A stretch of DNA of 34,416 nucleotides. Source: an uncultured Succinivibrionaceae bacterium (GTDB taxonomy: Bacteria > Pseudomonadota > Gammaproteobacteria > Enterobacterales > Succinivibrionaceae). Made by a program: the position numbers and the translations under genes. Position 1 is the stretch's first letter, and each line of letters starts with the position of its first letter. The DNA lies in the NCBI GenBank assembly GCA_944393045.1, contig CALXYT010000023.1:1-34416 (forward strand), written 5' to 3'. The notes beneath the pieces were generated by a model. It worked only from the letters and a program-made list of their open reading frames with translations. It ran no database searches and was not told the origin of the DNA. Below are positions 18,185-27,960 of the stretch, in pieces.

Positions 18185-21100
18185 ATGCATAGTACCTTAG
18201 CAGTAAAAACTCAAGTTTTAGCAAAAACACTAGCTGTAATAACTACTTTTTTTTACGCTAGTAATGCCTATGCTCTAGGTAGTTCTACTGATTGCTATAA
18301 TACCTTAGATAACCTTATTTCAAGTTGTCAGACCTCATCTGGAAATACTGCTTTTAATGATAACTTTAATAAATTAAAAGAATATTGTTTCTGTGGTACT
18401 ATTCAAACAAATTCACTAGAAAATACCTGTTACTCTAAATTAAATATAGTTAGCGATAATACTGAAATAAAACAAGTTGATATTACCGATGAAAGTAAAA
18501 CTACATGCAGTATTTTAGCAACTAATAAAACCTTAAATTCGTCTCCTTATGCCTGTGAAATACAGAATGCTTCATATGATAAGGACCTTTTGGCTAAAAA
18601 GGTTCATACCTTTACCCAAAGCTTAGTAGATAAAATAGCTGACATTTATGGTAACGAATCTAAAAGAGATACCATAGAACGTTATTGCCCTTCTATAATA
18701 TTTTATAAAAAGGAATGGGGTAATTATCCTGATTATGTAGATTCAATTTTAAATAATCGAAAGTATAAAATAATTTTTATGACTGATGGTCTTGACTTTG
18801 TAGCAAAAGGTAAAAACTTAAATAATCCTGATGCTATTATCATTCCTAATGCAGGTATTTTCTTAAAAGATGGTAGTAACTATGGCAATATCATAAATCT
18901 TGATAGAGAAACAGTTTTAAATGGTACTTTATATGGTCAGGTTAATTCTGGTAAGGTAAAACTTAATAATAATGGTAAGATTATCCATAAAAGCACTTCC
19001 CAAGCTTGCCCAGATTGCGTATTTACCGATGCAGTAACTACCACTTTAAATATCTCCATTACCCAAGCTCCCTGTAATGAGGCGCAATTACTTATTAAAG
19101 AGTGCGATGAGGAAGGAAACTGCACCCCTATTGAAAGCAGCTTAACAATCAATAATACTTCTTATAATATTCCAAGTACTGGACTTACTCTTAATAAAGA
19201 TACCTTTAATTATGCATCAGCTAATGCCACATTAGCTATTAGTGCAGCTACTGATTTTACCTGTGGGGAAAATAAACTAGATCCGGCTAATGGGGCATGC
19301 ACCTTTAATTTAGCTAAGGCAGGTTGTAATATCAATGTTGATGATGCCCAAAATAATCTTTTAGAAGTTTATATTAACGATTACTCCTCTATAAAGCTCT
19401 CTTTAGCTGATACTGATTTAACAAGTATTATTGAGCATGTAACAGGTAAAACCGCCCCAACTGAAGAAGATTATTCTTATAGCACAAAACTTAAATTTAG
19501 TGCCAAAAACAGAGATATTAAATTAAAAACCTATAATGATGAATCTACCCCTAATCCTGATGCAATAACAGTTGCCCAGGGTGAAACGAAAGAAATTACC
19601 ACTTTTACTAAGTTAGATATTGCAAATAATAAAATTTTACCAAAAATAAGCATCTTGACACCTGAGCCAAATAGTGATGATTTTAAAATTCATGATCTAT
19701 CTATTACCTTTAGCGCAAATCCTGCATCAGAAAATGGAGCAAGTAGTAATGCTACTGCTAACAATGCATCTTCAGTAGCCACAACTTCTTCCACTACTCC
19801 AAGCTCTGATACAACCAATACCAGTAATAATGAAAGTGTATTTACCTTTACCATTCCGCAAGAGGTAAGCATTACTACCTACCCACTTGCTTTTTGTGGT
19901 GATATTCTAGGTGCTAATACCCAAAATTATGACGGTAAAATTATCTACGCCAATAAAAGCTATGATATTACTAAAAAAATTGTAGGCTGCCCTGATGCCT
20001 GGGCTTGCAGCGATAATGAAAAACTGACTAACTTTACCTACTCACAAGAAGAGCTTAATAATATTTGTAATTCTTCGGAAAGTTTTTTAGTGGAAGATTT
20101 ATCCAGTGATGATAAAGCCTCCTATAATAACCTTATCCCCTCAAAAAATATAGAAACTCTTAATGGCATAAATCCAGACTTTTTTACCGCTTGGTATCAA
20201 AGCCCAACTGCGCAAAATGCTACTCTTATTTGTCCAAGTGGCGATGTTTGCGCAAGTTCTATAAGTGATACAACCAATGCTACTACCGATGATACCACCG
20301 CGCCTCTTGGTTTTATAATTGATTTTAATAACCTTGCAACCAGTAAAGTAGCCTTTAATGAGGTTGGCTGGTATAGCTTATCATCTGAAAAACCGGGTTC
20401 TATCAATCAACATAATAAAAAGTTCTATTACTTTAGCCCTGTCTATACGGTAATAGCAGATCATTTAAGTAGTTACGACAGTACCTCTTACAATGATGCT
20501 ATTAGTAATAAGAGCTACTTTGCAGTTTATGATTATTACCTTAATAACTATTACTTTACTCTCATTGCAGATGCAATAACTGATGCTAATACTAGTGCTT
20601 CAGCAAGTAGTACTCTTTATAACGATATTACCGCCAATATTAATAATTTAACTAAAAAAATAAATCAAAGCTCCTGCCCAGCCTACCTATCGCAGAAATT
20701 AACAAGCTTTGGGTTTATCAAGGCTGTGGATGCACAAGAAAAAATATTAAATAATTTAGCAAATGAATACTTAACTAATATCTCAAGAACCAATCATACC
20801 TTTAAGAGTATGTTCTTTAAGGTTACTACTGATGCTGTAACATCCTCAAACATTACAATTAGTAATAACGAAATAGATAATGATAATACATTATTAAATG
20901 ATAGCTATCTTTATAACCTTGGCTTTGGTTTTAGGTCAGACTTTACCTTAACTAATGATTATAAAGAACCTCAAAGCTCCTATATTGGCTTAGTTGGGAG
21001 TATTGATTTTAAAATTGCCCCAAATGTTGCTGATACTGCAAACTTTGAAAGCATAAAAATTCATACCAATAATAATATTTCAGATGAATTAAATGGTAGC

Positions 21101-21712
21101 TATAACATTACTTATGAGAATATCGATACTGATGACCAAAAATATCTTCATACTTTTCCGATAAATGAATATAACCCTATTACAGCCTATAAAGGACGTT
21201 TGGTATCTGAGGTGATCTTCTCACGAAACACCCCTATTCATGTACCTATCTATATTCATTTTTATAATGGCTCAACCTGGCAAGTTTCGCCTGACAGTTG
21301 CTCATTCTTAAATCTTTATAACACTGATATAGCAGAAAGTAATTCCTTTATCTTTACCAATGGCAGTAACACCCAAGCAGATATTACAGCAGAAGGAACT
21401 TATAAATTAGATAATAGTAATGATATAACCTTAAGCTTAGAAGATGCTTATAAAAACAATATCATTACACCAAGCTTAACGAAAAACTTTATCTCAGGAA
21501 AATTACTACTAAGAGCAAGTGTGCCAAATACTATCAGCGCAAGTAGTTTTTCGACCTTTATTTTTAGAGGTTATAAGAACGTAGATTCCAGCAAAACAAG
21601 AGTTAATTACCTAGATTATCTCTTTGATGATACCACCTCTCGTGGAGGTTTTGTCTATAAAGGTAAAACTACCAATATTAGAATTCTGGATGAAAGGTTA
21701 ATATTTAAGTAA
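18185..21712 (+). CDS. Large exported protein with MshQ-like (DUF6701) C-terminal region
   Basis: The protein has 1175 aa, with a Sec signal peptide ending ASNAYA (cut after residue 30) and a GAGG ribosome-binding site 5 bases before the ATG. The N-terminal ~120 residues are cysteine-rich. Residues about 215-265 (PNAGIFLKDG..., VLNGTLYGQV) read like a small beta-helix. A Ser/Thr/Asn-rich linker lies at about 516-552. The C-terminal part has YKGRL (residues about 1002-1006) and, later, FYNGSTWQVSPDSC (W1032, C1039). This matches the GRL ... YYNG..W....DSC pattern of MSHA protein MshQ/DUF6701. MshQ is a large protein of MSHA pilus loci, with an unclear, perhaps adhesive, role. Similarity is by motif only, and low-complexity Asn/Ser content blurs it. 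Confidence 0.6.
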   Translation: MHSTLAVKTQVLAKTLAVITTFFYASNAYALGSSTDCYNTLDNLISSCQTSSGNTAFNDNFNKLKEYCFCGTIQTNSLENTCYSKLNIVSDNTEIKQVDITDESKTTCSILATNKTLNSSPYACEIQNASYDKDLLAKKVHTFTQSLVDKIADIYGNESKRDTIERYCPSIIFYKKEWGNYPDYVDSILNNRKYKIIFMTDGLDFVAKGKNLNNPDAIIIPNAGIFLKDGSNYGNIINLDRETVLNGTLYGQVNSGKVKLNNNGKIIHKSTSQACPDCVFTDAVTTTLNISITQAPCNEAQLLIKECDEEGNCTPIESSLTINNTSYNIPSTGLTLNKDTFNYASANATLAISAATDFTCGENKLDPANGACTFNLAKAGCNINVDDAQNNLLEVYINDYSSIKLSLADTDLTSIIEHVTGKTAPTEEDYSYSTKLKFSAKNRDIKLKTYNDESTPNPDAITVAQGETKEITTFTKLDIANNKILPKISILTPEPNSDDFKIHDLSITFSANPASENGASSNATANNASSVATTSSTTPSSDTTNTSNNESVFTFTIPQEVSITTYPLAFCGDILGANTQNYDGKIIYANKSYDITKKIVGCPDAWACSDNEKLTNFTYSQEELNNICNSSESFLVEDLSSDDKASYNNLIPSKNIETLNGINPDFFTAWYQSPTAQNATLICPSGDVCASSISDTTNATTDDTTAPLGFIIDFNNLATSKVAFNEVGWYSLSSEKPGSINQHNKKFYYFSPVYTVIADHLSSYDSTSYNDAISNKSYFAVYDYYLNNYYFTLIADAITDANTSASASSTLYNDITANINNLTKKINQSSCPAYLSQKLTSFGFIKAVDAQEKILNNLANEYLTNISRTNHTFKSMFFKVTTDAVTSSNITISNNEIDNDNTLLNDSYLYNLGFGFRSDFTLTNDYKEPQSSYIGLVGSIDFKIAPNVADTANFESIKIHTNNNISDELNGSYNITYENIDTDDQKYLHTFPINEYNPITAYKGRLVSEVIFSRNTPIHVPIYIHFYNGSTWQVSPDSCSFLNLYNTDIAESNSFIFTNGSNTQADITAEGTYKLDNSNDITLSLEDAYKNNIITPSLTKNFISGKLLLRASVPNTISASSFSTFIFRGYKNVDSSKTRVNYLDYLFDDTTSRGGFVYKGKTTNIRILDERLIFK

Positions 21713-21791
21713 AAGTAAATTAAATCAATAAAAGAGAAAAAGAAAAATATACAAAAAAATATTAAGTTTCATTAAACAACCATAAGCAAAT

Positions 21792-21832
21792 AAAAAAGTC
21801 CTGGTATCTTAAAAGATATTAAGGCTTTTTTC
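21792..21832. terminator. Terminator after the MshQ-like gene
   Basis: Arms AAAAAAG...GTATCTT and AAGATAT...CTTTTTT form a long stem of about 19 pairs with one mismatch and three G-T pairs. T-runs at its end make it work on the plus strand and possibly both ways. Confidence 0.7.
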
Positions 21833-22051
21833 ATTTAACTTACTTAGTTTTAAGATAAACTAAGTTAAAGGTAACCCAGCTTTAATAACCTCAAAAAGCG
21901 AGCATTAATTAGTATTAACTGCAATCAACATAAAAAACACGAGAAGACAACGGCAAACATAAAGAAAAATATGCTCTTCTAAAGGCAAACAAGAGCGATT
22001 GATGAAAATTAAGAAAAATTTTCAGGAAAAAGGATTTTATCGTAAAAACAC

Positions 22052-22071
22052 AATGTGATATAAATCACATT
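22052..22071. promoter_or_regulatory. CRP-type binding site upstream of glgP
   Basis: The sequence contains TGTGA-N6-TCACA (22054-22069) with matching flanks (AATGTGAT...ATCACATT), the perfect CRP consensus. It lies about 480 bases before the glgP ATG, so it implies either a far upstream promoter or distant action. FNR would fit less well because the half-sites are TGTGA rather than TTGAT. Confidence 0.75.
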
Positions 22072-22396
22072 TTTAACAATTCAAAAACCGCATCAGGAGC
22101 AAGTATTTGTCCAAATGTCAGGCACTTTACGCACAAATGATAACCAACCAGCACAAATTTAGCATCTAGACAGATTTTTTTTACCTAAGAGTAAGGAGGT
22201 AAAAAACAAAGTGCGATAAAGCTCGAATTTTACTAAATACCTTAATATATAATGATATTTAGTTCAAAAACTTAACAATCCCTAAAGAAAACTTAATAAA
22301 GTAAGTGTATAGTAAGGATTTTTATAGCTAACTAATGCTGGTTAAATTTTAAGTAATAGCTAAATAGAGAAGTAAGTATCATTTTTTAAGATTTTA

Positions 22397-22410
22397 TTGA
22401 TCTAAATCAA
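22397..22410. promoter_or_regulatory. FNR box upstream of glgP
   Basis: TTGAT-CTAA-ATCAA is a perfect FNR consensus. Its centre (22403.5) lies 41.5 bases before 22445, and a -10-like TAATAT (22433-22438) is placed correctly for a class II FNR-activated promoter starting there. This suggests anaerobic induction of glycogen phosphorylase. Confidence 0.7.
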
Positions 22411-22450
22411 GAAAAACTTATCTATCATTAGCTAATATTTAGGAGTACTT

Positions 22451-22519
22451 ATGCCTGCCTATATTAAATATATATATTTATATTTAGTTAGCTTTAGCAG
22501 GTATCGGATTAGAACCTGA
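22451..22519 (+). CDS. Possible 22-codon leader peptide before glgP
   Basis: An ATG at 22451 lies 5 bases after a strong AGGAG (22441-22445) and opens 22 codons ending in TGA, with five tyrosine codons. It ends 28 bases before the glgP ATG. If the FNR-type promoter starts at 22445, however, the ribosome-binding site would be cut off, so it is used only on transcripts from further upstream. No homologue is known to me. Confidence 0.25.
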   Translation: MPAYIKYIYLYLVSFSRYRIRT

Positions 22520-22547
22520 CATAACAGGTAAAAAAGGAAATTAAGTT

Positions 22548-25055
22548 ATGGCAAGAAAAAAGGCAGAAGTTTCAACTTCTTGCGATTTCGCATCACTAGA
22601 CAAAGACGCTTTTAAGCAAAAAATTATCCACCACCTTCACTCAACTTTAGGTACTAGCGAAAACAAAGCTAGCAAGCAGGCATGGTGGAAGGCTACTTGT
22701 GCCGCAATTAATGAATTAGTTTATGAACGTTTAACCCAGACTCAGCAGACTCACGCACAGAAAGATACTCGTGCAGTTCACTACCTTTCTGCTGAATTCT
22801 TAATGGGTCGTTTAACAGCTAACAACCTTCATAACCTTCATTTATTCAATGCATGTGCTGAAGCTCTTAAAGAATTAAACATCGATTTAACCGATCTTTG
22901 TGAAGAAGAACCAGATATGGCTCTCGGTAACGGTGGTTTAGGTCGTCTAGCTGCTTGCTTCATCGATTCATTAGCTACCTTAAATATGCCTTCACTTGGC
23001 TACGGTATCCATTACGAAAACGGCTTATTCCGTCAAGAAATTCGTGATGGCCGTCAGATCGAACGCCCTGATTCATGGCGTGAATATGGCAACCCATGGG
23101 AAATTTGCCGTCCTGAATCAATTCAAGAAGTTCCTCTAGCTGGTTACGTTGAAACAGTATTTACTGAAGATGGTGCTTTAAAGAAAGTATGGCACCCAGC
23201 TCAGAAGATTAAAGGTGTGCCTTGGGATATCCCAGTTGTAGGTTACAACGGCAGCACTGTAAACATTTTAAGACTATGGGAATCACGTGCTCCTGAATCA
23301 TTTGATTGGGACGTATTTAACGCAGGTGGTTACGTAGACGCTCAGACTGAAAAGGCTCAGGCTGAAACTATTTCTAAAGTATTATATCCTAACGATTCAA
23401 CCGAAGCTGGTAAGATCCTTCGTTTAGTACAGCAGTACTTCTTCTGTGCTTGTTCATTAAAGGATATTTTACGTCGTTATAAGAGACAACATACTAATAA
23501 AGACGGTAAGGTTGATTTCTCACAGTTCGTATCAAAGATCGCTATTCAGCTTAACGATACTCACCCTACTATCGCTATCCCTGAACTTATGCGTACTTTT
23601 GTGGATGAAGAAGGCTTAGGTTGGGACGAAGCTTGGAACATTTGTTACCATGTATTCTCATACACTAACCACACTTTATTACCAGAAGCTCTTGAAAAGT
23701 GGCCTGTATATATTTTTGAAAAGGTATTACCACGTCACCTTGAAATCATTTATGAAATCAATCGTCGTTTCTTAGAAGGTGAATGCGAAAAGGCATTCCC
23801 AGGTAACGACAATATCAAGGCTAAGCTTTCATTAATCGAAGAAAGTGGTTGCCGTATGGTTCGTATGGGTAACCTTTGTGTAATCGGTTCACACAAGGTA
23901 AATGGTGTTGCTAAGATTCACTCAGACTTAGTACGTGATGACTTATTCCCAGAATTTGCATCAATTTGGCCAGATAAGTTCTGTAACGTTACTAACGGTG
24001 TAACTCCACGTCGTTGGTTATTATCATGTAACCCTGAATTAGCTGCTCTTTATACTAAGCACGTTGGCGAAGATTGGCCAATTCACCTTGATAAGCTTCG
24101 TCAGATCAAGGAAAAGGGCTTACAAGATAACGCTCAGTTCCAGAAAGAATTCATGGATATCAAGCACGCTAACAAGGTTAAACTTGCTAAGGTTATCAAG
24201 CAGGAAACTGGTATTGAAGTAGATTCAGAAGCTATTTTCGATATCCAGATCAAGCGTTTACATGAGTACAAGCGTCAGCAGCTCAACCTTCTATACATCA
24301 TTGCTTTATATCGTCGTTTACTTGCAAATCCTAACCTCGATATCTGCAAGCATGTATTTATCTTCGCTTCTAAGGCGGCTCCTGGTTATAAGCTTGCTAA
24401 AGACATTATTTACGCTATCAACAAGGTTGGTGAAGCTATTAATAATGACCCTCGTATCGGTGGCAAGATCAAGGTTGTATTTATGCCTAACTACCGTGTA
24501 AGCTTAGCTGAAAAATTAATTCCAGCTGCCGATGTATCTCAGCAGATTTCTACTGCTGGTTACGAAGCATCAGGTACTGGTAACATGAAGCTTGCTATGA
24601 ACGGTGCTATCACCTTAGGTACAATGGATGGAGCTAACATCGAAATCGTTGAAGAAGCTGGTAAAGAAAACAACGCTATCTTCGGTTTATCTGTAGATGA
24701 AGTTAAGGCTGTTAAAGCTGCTGGTTATAATCCATGGGATTACTACAACAGCAACGAAGAAATCAAGGGTGCGCTTGATATGTTAGACGGTGACTTCTTC
24801 ACTCCAGGTCGTCCAGGCGAATTAGCAGGCATTAAGCGTGCATTATTAGAAGGTGGTGATACTTACTTAGCTCTTGCTGACTTCAAGTCATACAGCGATG
24901 CACATGCTCGTGTAGATGCTATGTACAAGGACAAGAAGGGTTGGGCTAAATCTGCAATCATCAACTCTGTAACTATGGGTAAGTTCAACTCTGACCGTTC
25001 TATCCAGGATTACGTAGATCAGGTTTGGAAGCTTGAACCTTGCGAAGTTAAGTAA
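22548..25055 (+). CDS. glgP: Glycogen/maltodextrin phosphorylase
   Basis: This enzyme removes glucose units from glycogen or maltodextrin with inorganic phosphate, giving glucose-1-phosphate. The protein has 835 aa (E. coli GlgP: 815). The pyridoxal-phosphate lysine is Lys681 in GTGNMKLAMNGA, and the flanking EASGTGNMK and TLGTMDGANIEI are fully typical. The N-terminal half has ALGNGGLGRLAACF. Codon choice is strongly biased, and the gene is visibly more GC-rich than its surroundings, as expected for a highly expressed enzyme. The start ATG follows AAGGA. Regulation by CRP and FNR is suggested by sites upstream. MalP is the alternative name, but no maltose genes are nearby, and pgm follows, which favours glycogen use. 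Confidence 0.94.
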   Translation: MARKKAEVSTSCDFASLDKDAFKQKIIHHLHSTLGTSENKASKQAWWKATCAAINELVYERLTQTQQTHAQKDTRAVHYLSAEFLMGRLTANNLHNLHLFNACAEALKELNIDLTDLCEEEPDMALGNGGLGRLAACFIDSLATLNMPSLGYGIHYENGLFRQEIRDGRQIERPDSWREYGNPWEICRPESIQEVPLAGYVETVFTEDGALKKVWHPAQKIKGVPWDIPVVGYNGSTVNILRLWESRAPESFDWDVFNAGGYVDAQTEKAQAETISKVLYPNDSTEAGKILRLVQQYFFCACSLKDILRRYKRQHTNKDGKVDFSQFVSKIAIQLNDTHPTIAIPELMRTFVDEEGLGWDEAWNICYHVFSYTNHTLLPEALEKWPVYIFEKVLPRHLEIIYEINRRFLEGECEKAFPGNDNIKAKLSLIEESGCRMVRMGNLCVIGSHKVNGVAKIHSDLVRDDLFPEFASIWPDKFCNVTNGVTPRRWLLSCNPELAALYTKHVGEDWPIHLDKLRQIKEKGLQDNAQFQKEFMDIKHANKVKLAKVIKQETGIEVDSEAIFDIQIKRLHEYKRQQLNLLYIIALYRRLLANPNLDICKHVFIFASKAAPGYKLAKDIIYAINKVGEAINNDPRIGGKIKVVFMPNYRVSLAEKLIPAADVSQQISTAGYEASGTGNMKLAMNGAITLGTMDGANIEIVEEAGKENNAIFGLSVDEVKAVKAAGYNPWDYYNSNEEIKGALDMLDGDFFTPGRPGELAGIKRALLEGGDTYLALADFKSYSDAHARVDAMYKDKKGWAKSAIINSVTMGKFNSDRSIQDYVDQVWKLEPCEVK

Positions 25056-25072
25056 TAGTTACTTAAATTACT

Positions 25073-25096
25073 AAACCAGAGTGCTACTCTGGTTTT
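25073..25096 (+). terminator. First of two terminators after glgP
   Basis: Arms AAACCAGAGT and ACTCTGGTTT form a perfect 10 bp stem with a 3-base loop and a short T-run, starting about 18 bases after the stop. Confidence 0.8.
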
Positions 25097-25136
25097 AAAA
25101 AAAGTATGATCATTTTTGATCATACTTTTTTATTTT
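25097..25136. terminator. Second terminator after glgP
   Basis: Arms AAAAAGTATGATCA and TGATCATACTTTTT make a perfect 14 bp stem with a TTTT loop and T-runs on both strands, so it may work in both directions. Confidence 0.85.
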
Positions 25137-25178
25137 TACATAATTTCCTCTTTGCCTAATGTAATAAACGCCCTACTC

Positions 25179-25265
25179 TTACACTCTTCTATCTTTAGAC
25201 AAACCGTTATTACGTACTTCATTAGGGCAGAAACCTTCAAAATAAATAGTGGTTACATCATACAT
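25179..25265 (-). pseudogene. Remnant of an IS1634-type transposase
   Basis: The minus strand reads MYDVTTIYFEGFCPNEVR and then NNGLSKDRRV before a stop. YDVTTIYFE followed by a G-SKD-R run is the pattern around the first catalytic Asp of IS1634-family DDE transposases. Only about 28 codons survive: no N-terminal part in frame and no later catalytic residues were found. It is not functional. Confidence 0.5.
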
Positions 25266-25490
25266 TCAACCTTTATTTCTCTCTTATAAAGCTTTTAAAT
25301 TTGCTTATTAAGAAAGCGAATAATACGATTCTTTTGCCTATAACCAAGCCAAACAATCGTATTAATTATCGAGCCTGAACTCCGAAAAATCATAAATATC
25401 ATTGTCGGAATTGTTGTAACCTTAGTACTTGAATTGAGTAGTATCGTATAGTTTAGAAGATGCTAATCTAAAGGTAGACAAATCTAAATC

Positions 25491-25706
25491 CTAATTGATA
25501 CCAGTTTCAGAACCTATTCTAGTCAGGAGTTTTTGTAACTCTAATTGTTCCCGCTTTTTTCTAAAAACAGCGCTGCCATAACGTAAAAGATTATCTGGTT
25601 TGTAATCAGTACTCTCCTCAATGGCTTTATCAAGAGCAGCCTGAGTAATTATATTATTTTTCTTTTCTGAATTTTGATTCAAGTCCTCAACGATGTCCTG
25701 AGTCAT
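25491..25706 (-). CDS. Small hypothetical protein, doubtful
   Basis: The 71-residue frame is charged and helical, rich in Glu, Lys, Asn and Gln. It ends in RKKREQLELQKLLTRIGSETGIN. The composition looks like real protein, but no clear ribosome-binding site precedes the ATG and no family was recognised. It lies in a decayed region next to a transposase scrap, so it may be a fragment of a larger lost gene. Confidence 0.3.
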   Translation of the reverse strand: MTQDIVEDLNQNSEKKNNIITQAALDKAIEESTDYKPDNLLRYGSAVFRKKREQLELQKLLTRIGSETGIN

Positions 25707-26086
25707 GTTATCGAAATTATGATTCTCTGCCTTAACTTATCGACATTTGGATAGCTTTTAATATTGCATATACGAGAAGTTCATCTTACAGGATCTCTCA
25801 AGCAGGCATAGATGTAACCATATTTAATTCCATTTTTTCTTTTACATTTTTAAAAGTAATCGTTATTTTGTAGTCCTTTAAGGTTAATATAACCCAATTT
25901 ATATTATGCTGATTTCACTACTATTTCACAGCATATAAAAAATTTAATGTCAAATAACATGCAAATTTTAAAAATTCACAGTATTTTTCACGTCAGAAAT
26001 CAATATAGAAAAAATAGGGAATTTACCTTATGGAATAAGGAAGGGAGAAATCATCTCCTACCCGGGAAAATGGGCATATCACACAC

Positions 26087-26117
26087 AAAAAAAAGCCCAC
26101 TAGCAATAACTAGTGGG
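26087..26117 (-). terminator. Rho-independent terminator of pgm
   Basis: On the minus strand, CCCACTAG and CTAGTGGG form a perfect 8 bp stem with a 6-base loop, followed by C and a run of T. It lies about 35 bases after the pgm stop. Confidence 0.9.
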
Positions 26118-26152
26118 AACATAAGGAGTAAAAAATGAAAAATAAAATCTAA

Positions 26153-27802
26153 TTAAACGCCAGCTTTAGCAAGTGCTTCAGATACAATCTTTTGCGCTTC
26201 TTTTTGAATTAGCGCTAAATGTTCAGCCCCCTTAAAGCTTTCCATATAAATCTTATAAATTGCTTCTGTTCCGCTTGGACGAGCTGCAAACCAACCATTT
26301 TCGGTAACAACTTTAAGACCACCGATATCAGCATTATTACCAGGAGCCTTAGTAAGTTTTGCGATAATTGGTTCACCAGCTAAAGTAGAAGCTTCAACCA
26401 TGCTTGGATCAAGCTTTGATAAAACAGCTTTTTGTTCAGTGTTGGCAGGAGCATCTACACGATCGTAAATTGGATCGCCATACTTAGCCTTAATTTCGTT
26501 ATAAAGTGTCTGTGGATCCTTGCCAGTAACAGCTAAGATTTCAGCTGCAAGTAAGCACATGATAATACCGTCTTTATCAGTACTCCATACTGAACCATCT
26601 TTCTTTAAGAATGAAGCACCAGCTGATTCTTCACCACCAAAACCAAAGGTACCATTGAAGAGACCATCAACAAACCACTTAAACCCAACAGGAACTTCCT
26701 TAAGGTTACGGTTAATGCCTTTTGCTACACGGTCAATAATTGAAGATGATACTAAAGTCTTACCAATAGCGGCATCCTTTGGCCAATTAGTACGATGAGT
26801 AAAGAGATATTCAATAGCTACTGCTAAGTAATGATTTGGGTTCATTAAACCACTCTTACATACGATACCATGACGGTCGTAATCCGGGTCATTGCCAACA
26901 GCAATATCAAACTTATCCTTTAAGCTAATAAGACTAGCCATAGCATATGGACTTGAGCAGTCCATTCTAATCTTGCCATCACGGTCAAGAGTCATAAATC
27001 CGAATGTTGGATCAACTTTATAATTTACTACTTCAATATCTAAGCCATAAGTCTTGGCAATTTCATCCCAGTAGTAAACGCCTGAACCACCTAATGGATC
27101 AACACCAATCTTAATCTTCTTATTTCTGATTGCCTCAAGATCGATAATCTGTTCAAGTTCATCGATATATGGCTTGCGCATATCAACTTCTTGAACATTA
27201 TCCATATTAAGTGCTTGATTGAATGCTACACGCTTAACATCCTTTAATCCGTTAGTAATGATTTCATTAGCACGGTTTTCAACCCACTTAGTAATGTTGG
27301 TATCAGCTGGACCACCATTTGTAGGATTATACTTGACACCGCCATCAACTGGAGGGTTATGAGATGGAGTAATTACAATACCATCTGCTAAATCAGTAGT
27401 TCTACCTTGGTTATATCTTAAGATAGTACGTGAAATAACTGGAGTTGGGGTATAACTTAAGCCCTTTTCTAGTCTAACCTGACAACCATTAGCAGCTAAT
27501 ACTTCCACTACTGTTGCTAAAGCAGCTTCTGATAAAGCATGAGTATCCATACCAATAAAGATTGGACCTGTTACGCCTTCTTTTTTACGGTACTCAGCAA
27601 TAGCTTGGCTAATAGCTAAAATATGAGTTTCAGTAAAAGCACTCTTTAAAGAACTACCACGATGACCAGAAGTACCAAAAGCAACACGTTGTTCTGGAAC
27701 ATTCATATCTGGCTTATTTAAATAATAGGCAGCCATTAAACGAGGAATATTTTGTAGATCTTCTAATCTTGCAGGTTTACCAGCATTTGGATTTAAAGCC
27801 AT
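26153..27802 (-). CDS. pgm: Phosphoglucomutase (alpha-D-glucose-specific)
   Basis: Pgm interconverts glucose-1-phosphate and glucose-6-phosphate through a phosphoserine. The protein has 549 aa (E. coli: 546). The catalytic serine is Ser147 in VITPSHNPP, and the metal loop DPDYDRHG is at residues 305-312. The sugar-binding loop GGEESAGAS and the phosphate-binding [12 protein letters not shown] near the C-terminus are intact. The ATG at 27802 has AAAGGA 8 bases upstream. It faces glgP across about 1.1 kb of decayed DNA, so glycogen phosphorylase and its follow-on enzyme are neighbours but not one operon. Confidence 0.96.
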   Translation of the reverse strand: MALNPNAGKPARLEDLQNIPRLMAAYYLNKPDMNVPEQRVAFGTSGHRGSSLKSAFTETHILAISQAIAEYRKKEGVTGPIFIGMDTHALSEAALATVVEVLAANGCQVRLEKGLSYTPTPVISRTILRYNQGRTTDLADGIVITPSHNPPVDGGVKYNPTNGGPADTNITKWVENRANEIITNGLKDVKRVAFNQALNMDNVQEVDMRKPYIDELEQIIDLEAIRNKKIKIGVDPLGGSGVYYWDEIAKTYGLDIEVVNYKVDPTFGFMTLDRDGKIRMDCSSPYAMASLISLKDKFDIAVGNDPDYDRHGIVCKSGLMNPNHYLAVAIEYLFTHRTNWPKDAAIGKTLVSSSIIDRVAKGINRNLKEVPVGFKWFVDGLFNGTFGFGGEESAGASFLKKDGSVWSTDKDGIIMCLLAAEILAVTGKDPQTLYNEIKAKYGDPIYDRVDAPANTEQKAVLSKLDPSMVEASTLAGEPIIAKLTKAPGNNADIGGLKVVTENGWFAARPSGTEAIYKIYMESFKGAEHLALIQKEAQKIVSEALAKAGV

Positions 27803-27960
27803 AGGTTAGATCCTTTAGACAATAAAAATAATTAACCGCTAAATCTAGGTATTTTTATTTAATTGTAGACTTAGATTTCTTATACGCCAAAAACGTCTGC
27901 TACTAGAAGAATATAATAAGCAAACGTCAATCATTTAATTTCTTGTGAAATATACCATAT

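Larger units (their letters stand above)
21713..22547. other. Long control region upstream of glgP
   Basis: This stretch of 835 bases has no gene longer than about 22 codons. It holds a terminator (21792-21832), a perfect CRP palindrome (22052-22071), a perfect FNR box (22397-22410), a possible leader peptide (22451-22519) and the glgP ribosome-binding site. The rest is AT-rich with several -10-like sequences but no single convincing promoter. Confidence 0.6.
25137..26152. other. Mostly non-coding, decayed region between glgP and pgm
   Basis: About 1 kb holds only a transposase scrap (25179-25265), one 71-residue reading frame (25491-25706) of doubtful status, AT-rich sequence and the pgm terminator. 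Minus-strand traces near 25280-25420 read like protein (for example SGSIINTIVWLGYRQKN) but are broken by stops and have no start. The stretch looks like a graveyard of inserted DNA. Confidence 0.5.

Noticed and set aside
25947..26138. 63-residue plus-strand frame
   Set aside because: It runs through the pgm terminator hairpin, has no ribosome-binding site and shows no family pattern.
26126..26152. AAGGAG followed by ATG and a five-codon frame on the plus strand
   Set aside because: It is too short to be more than chance, and it lies in the convergent 3' region of pgm.
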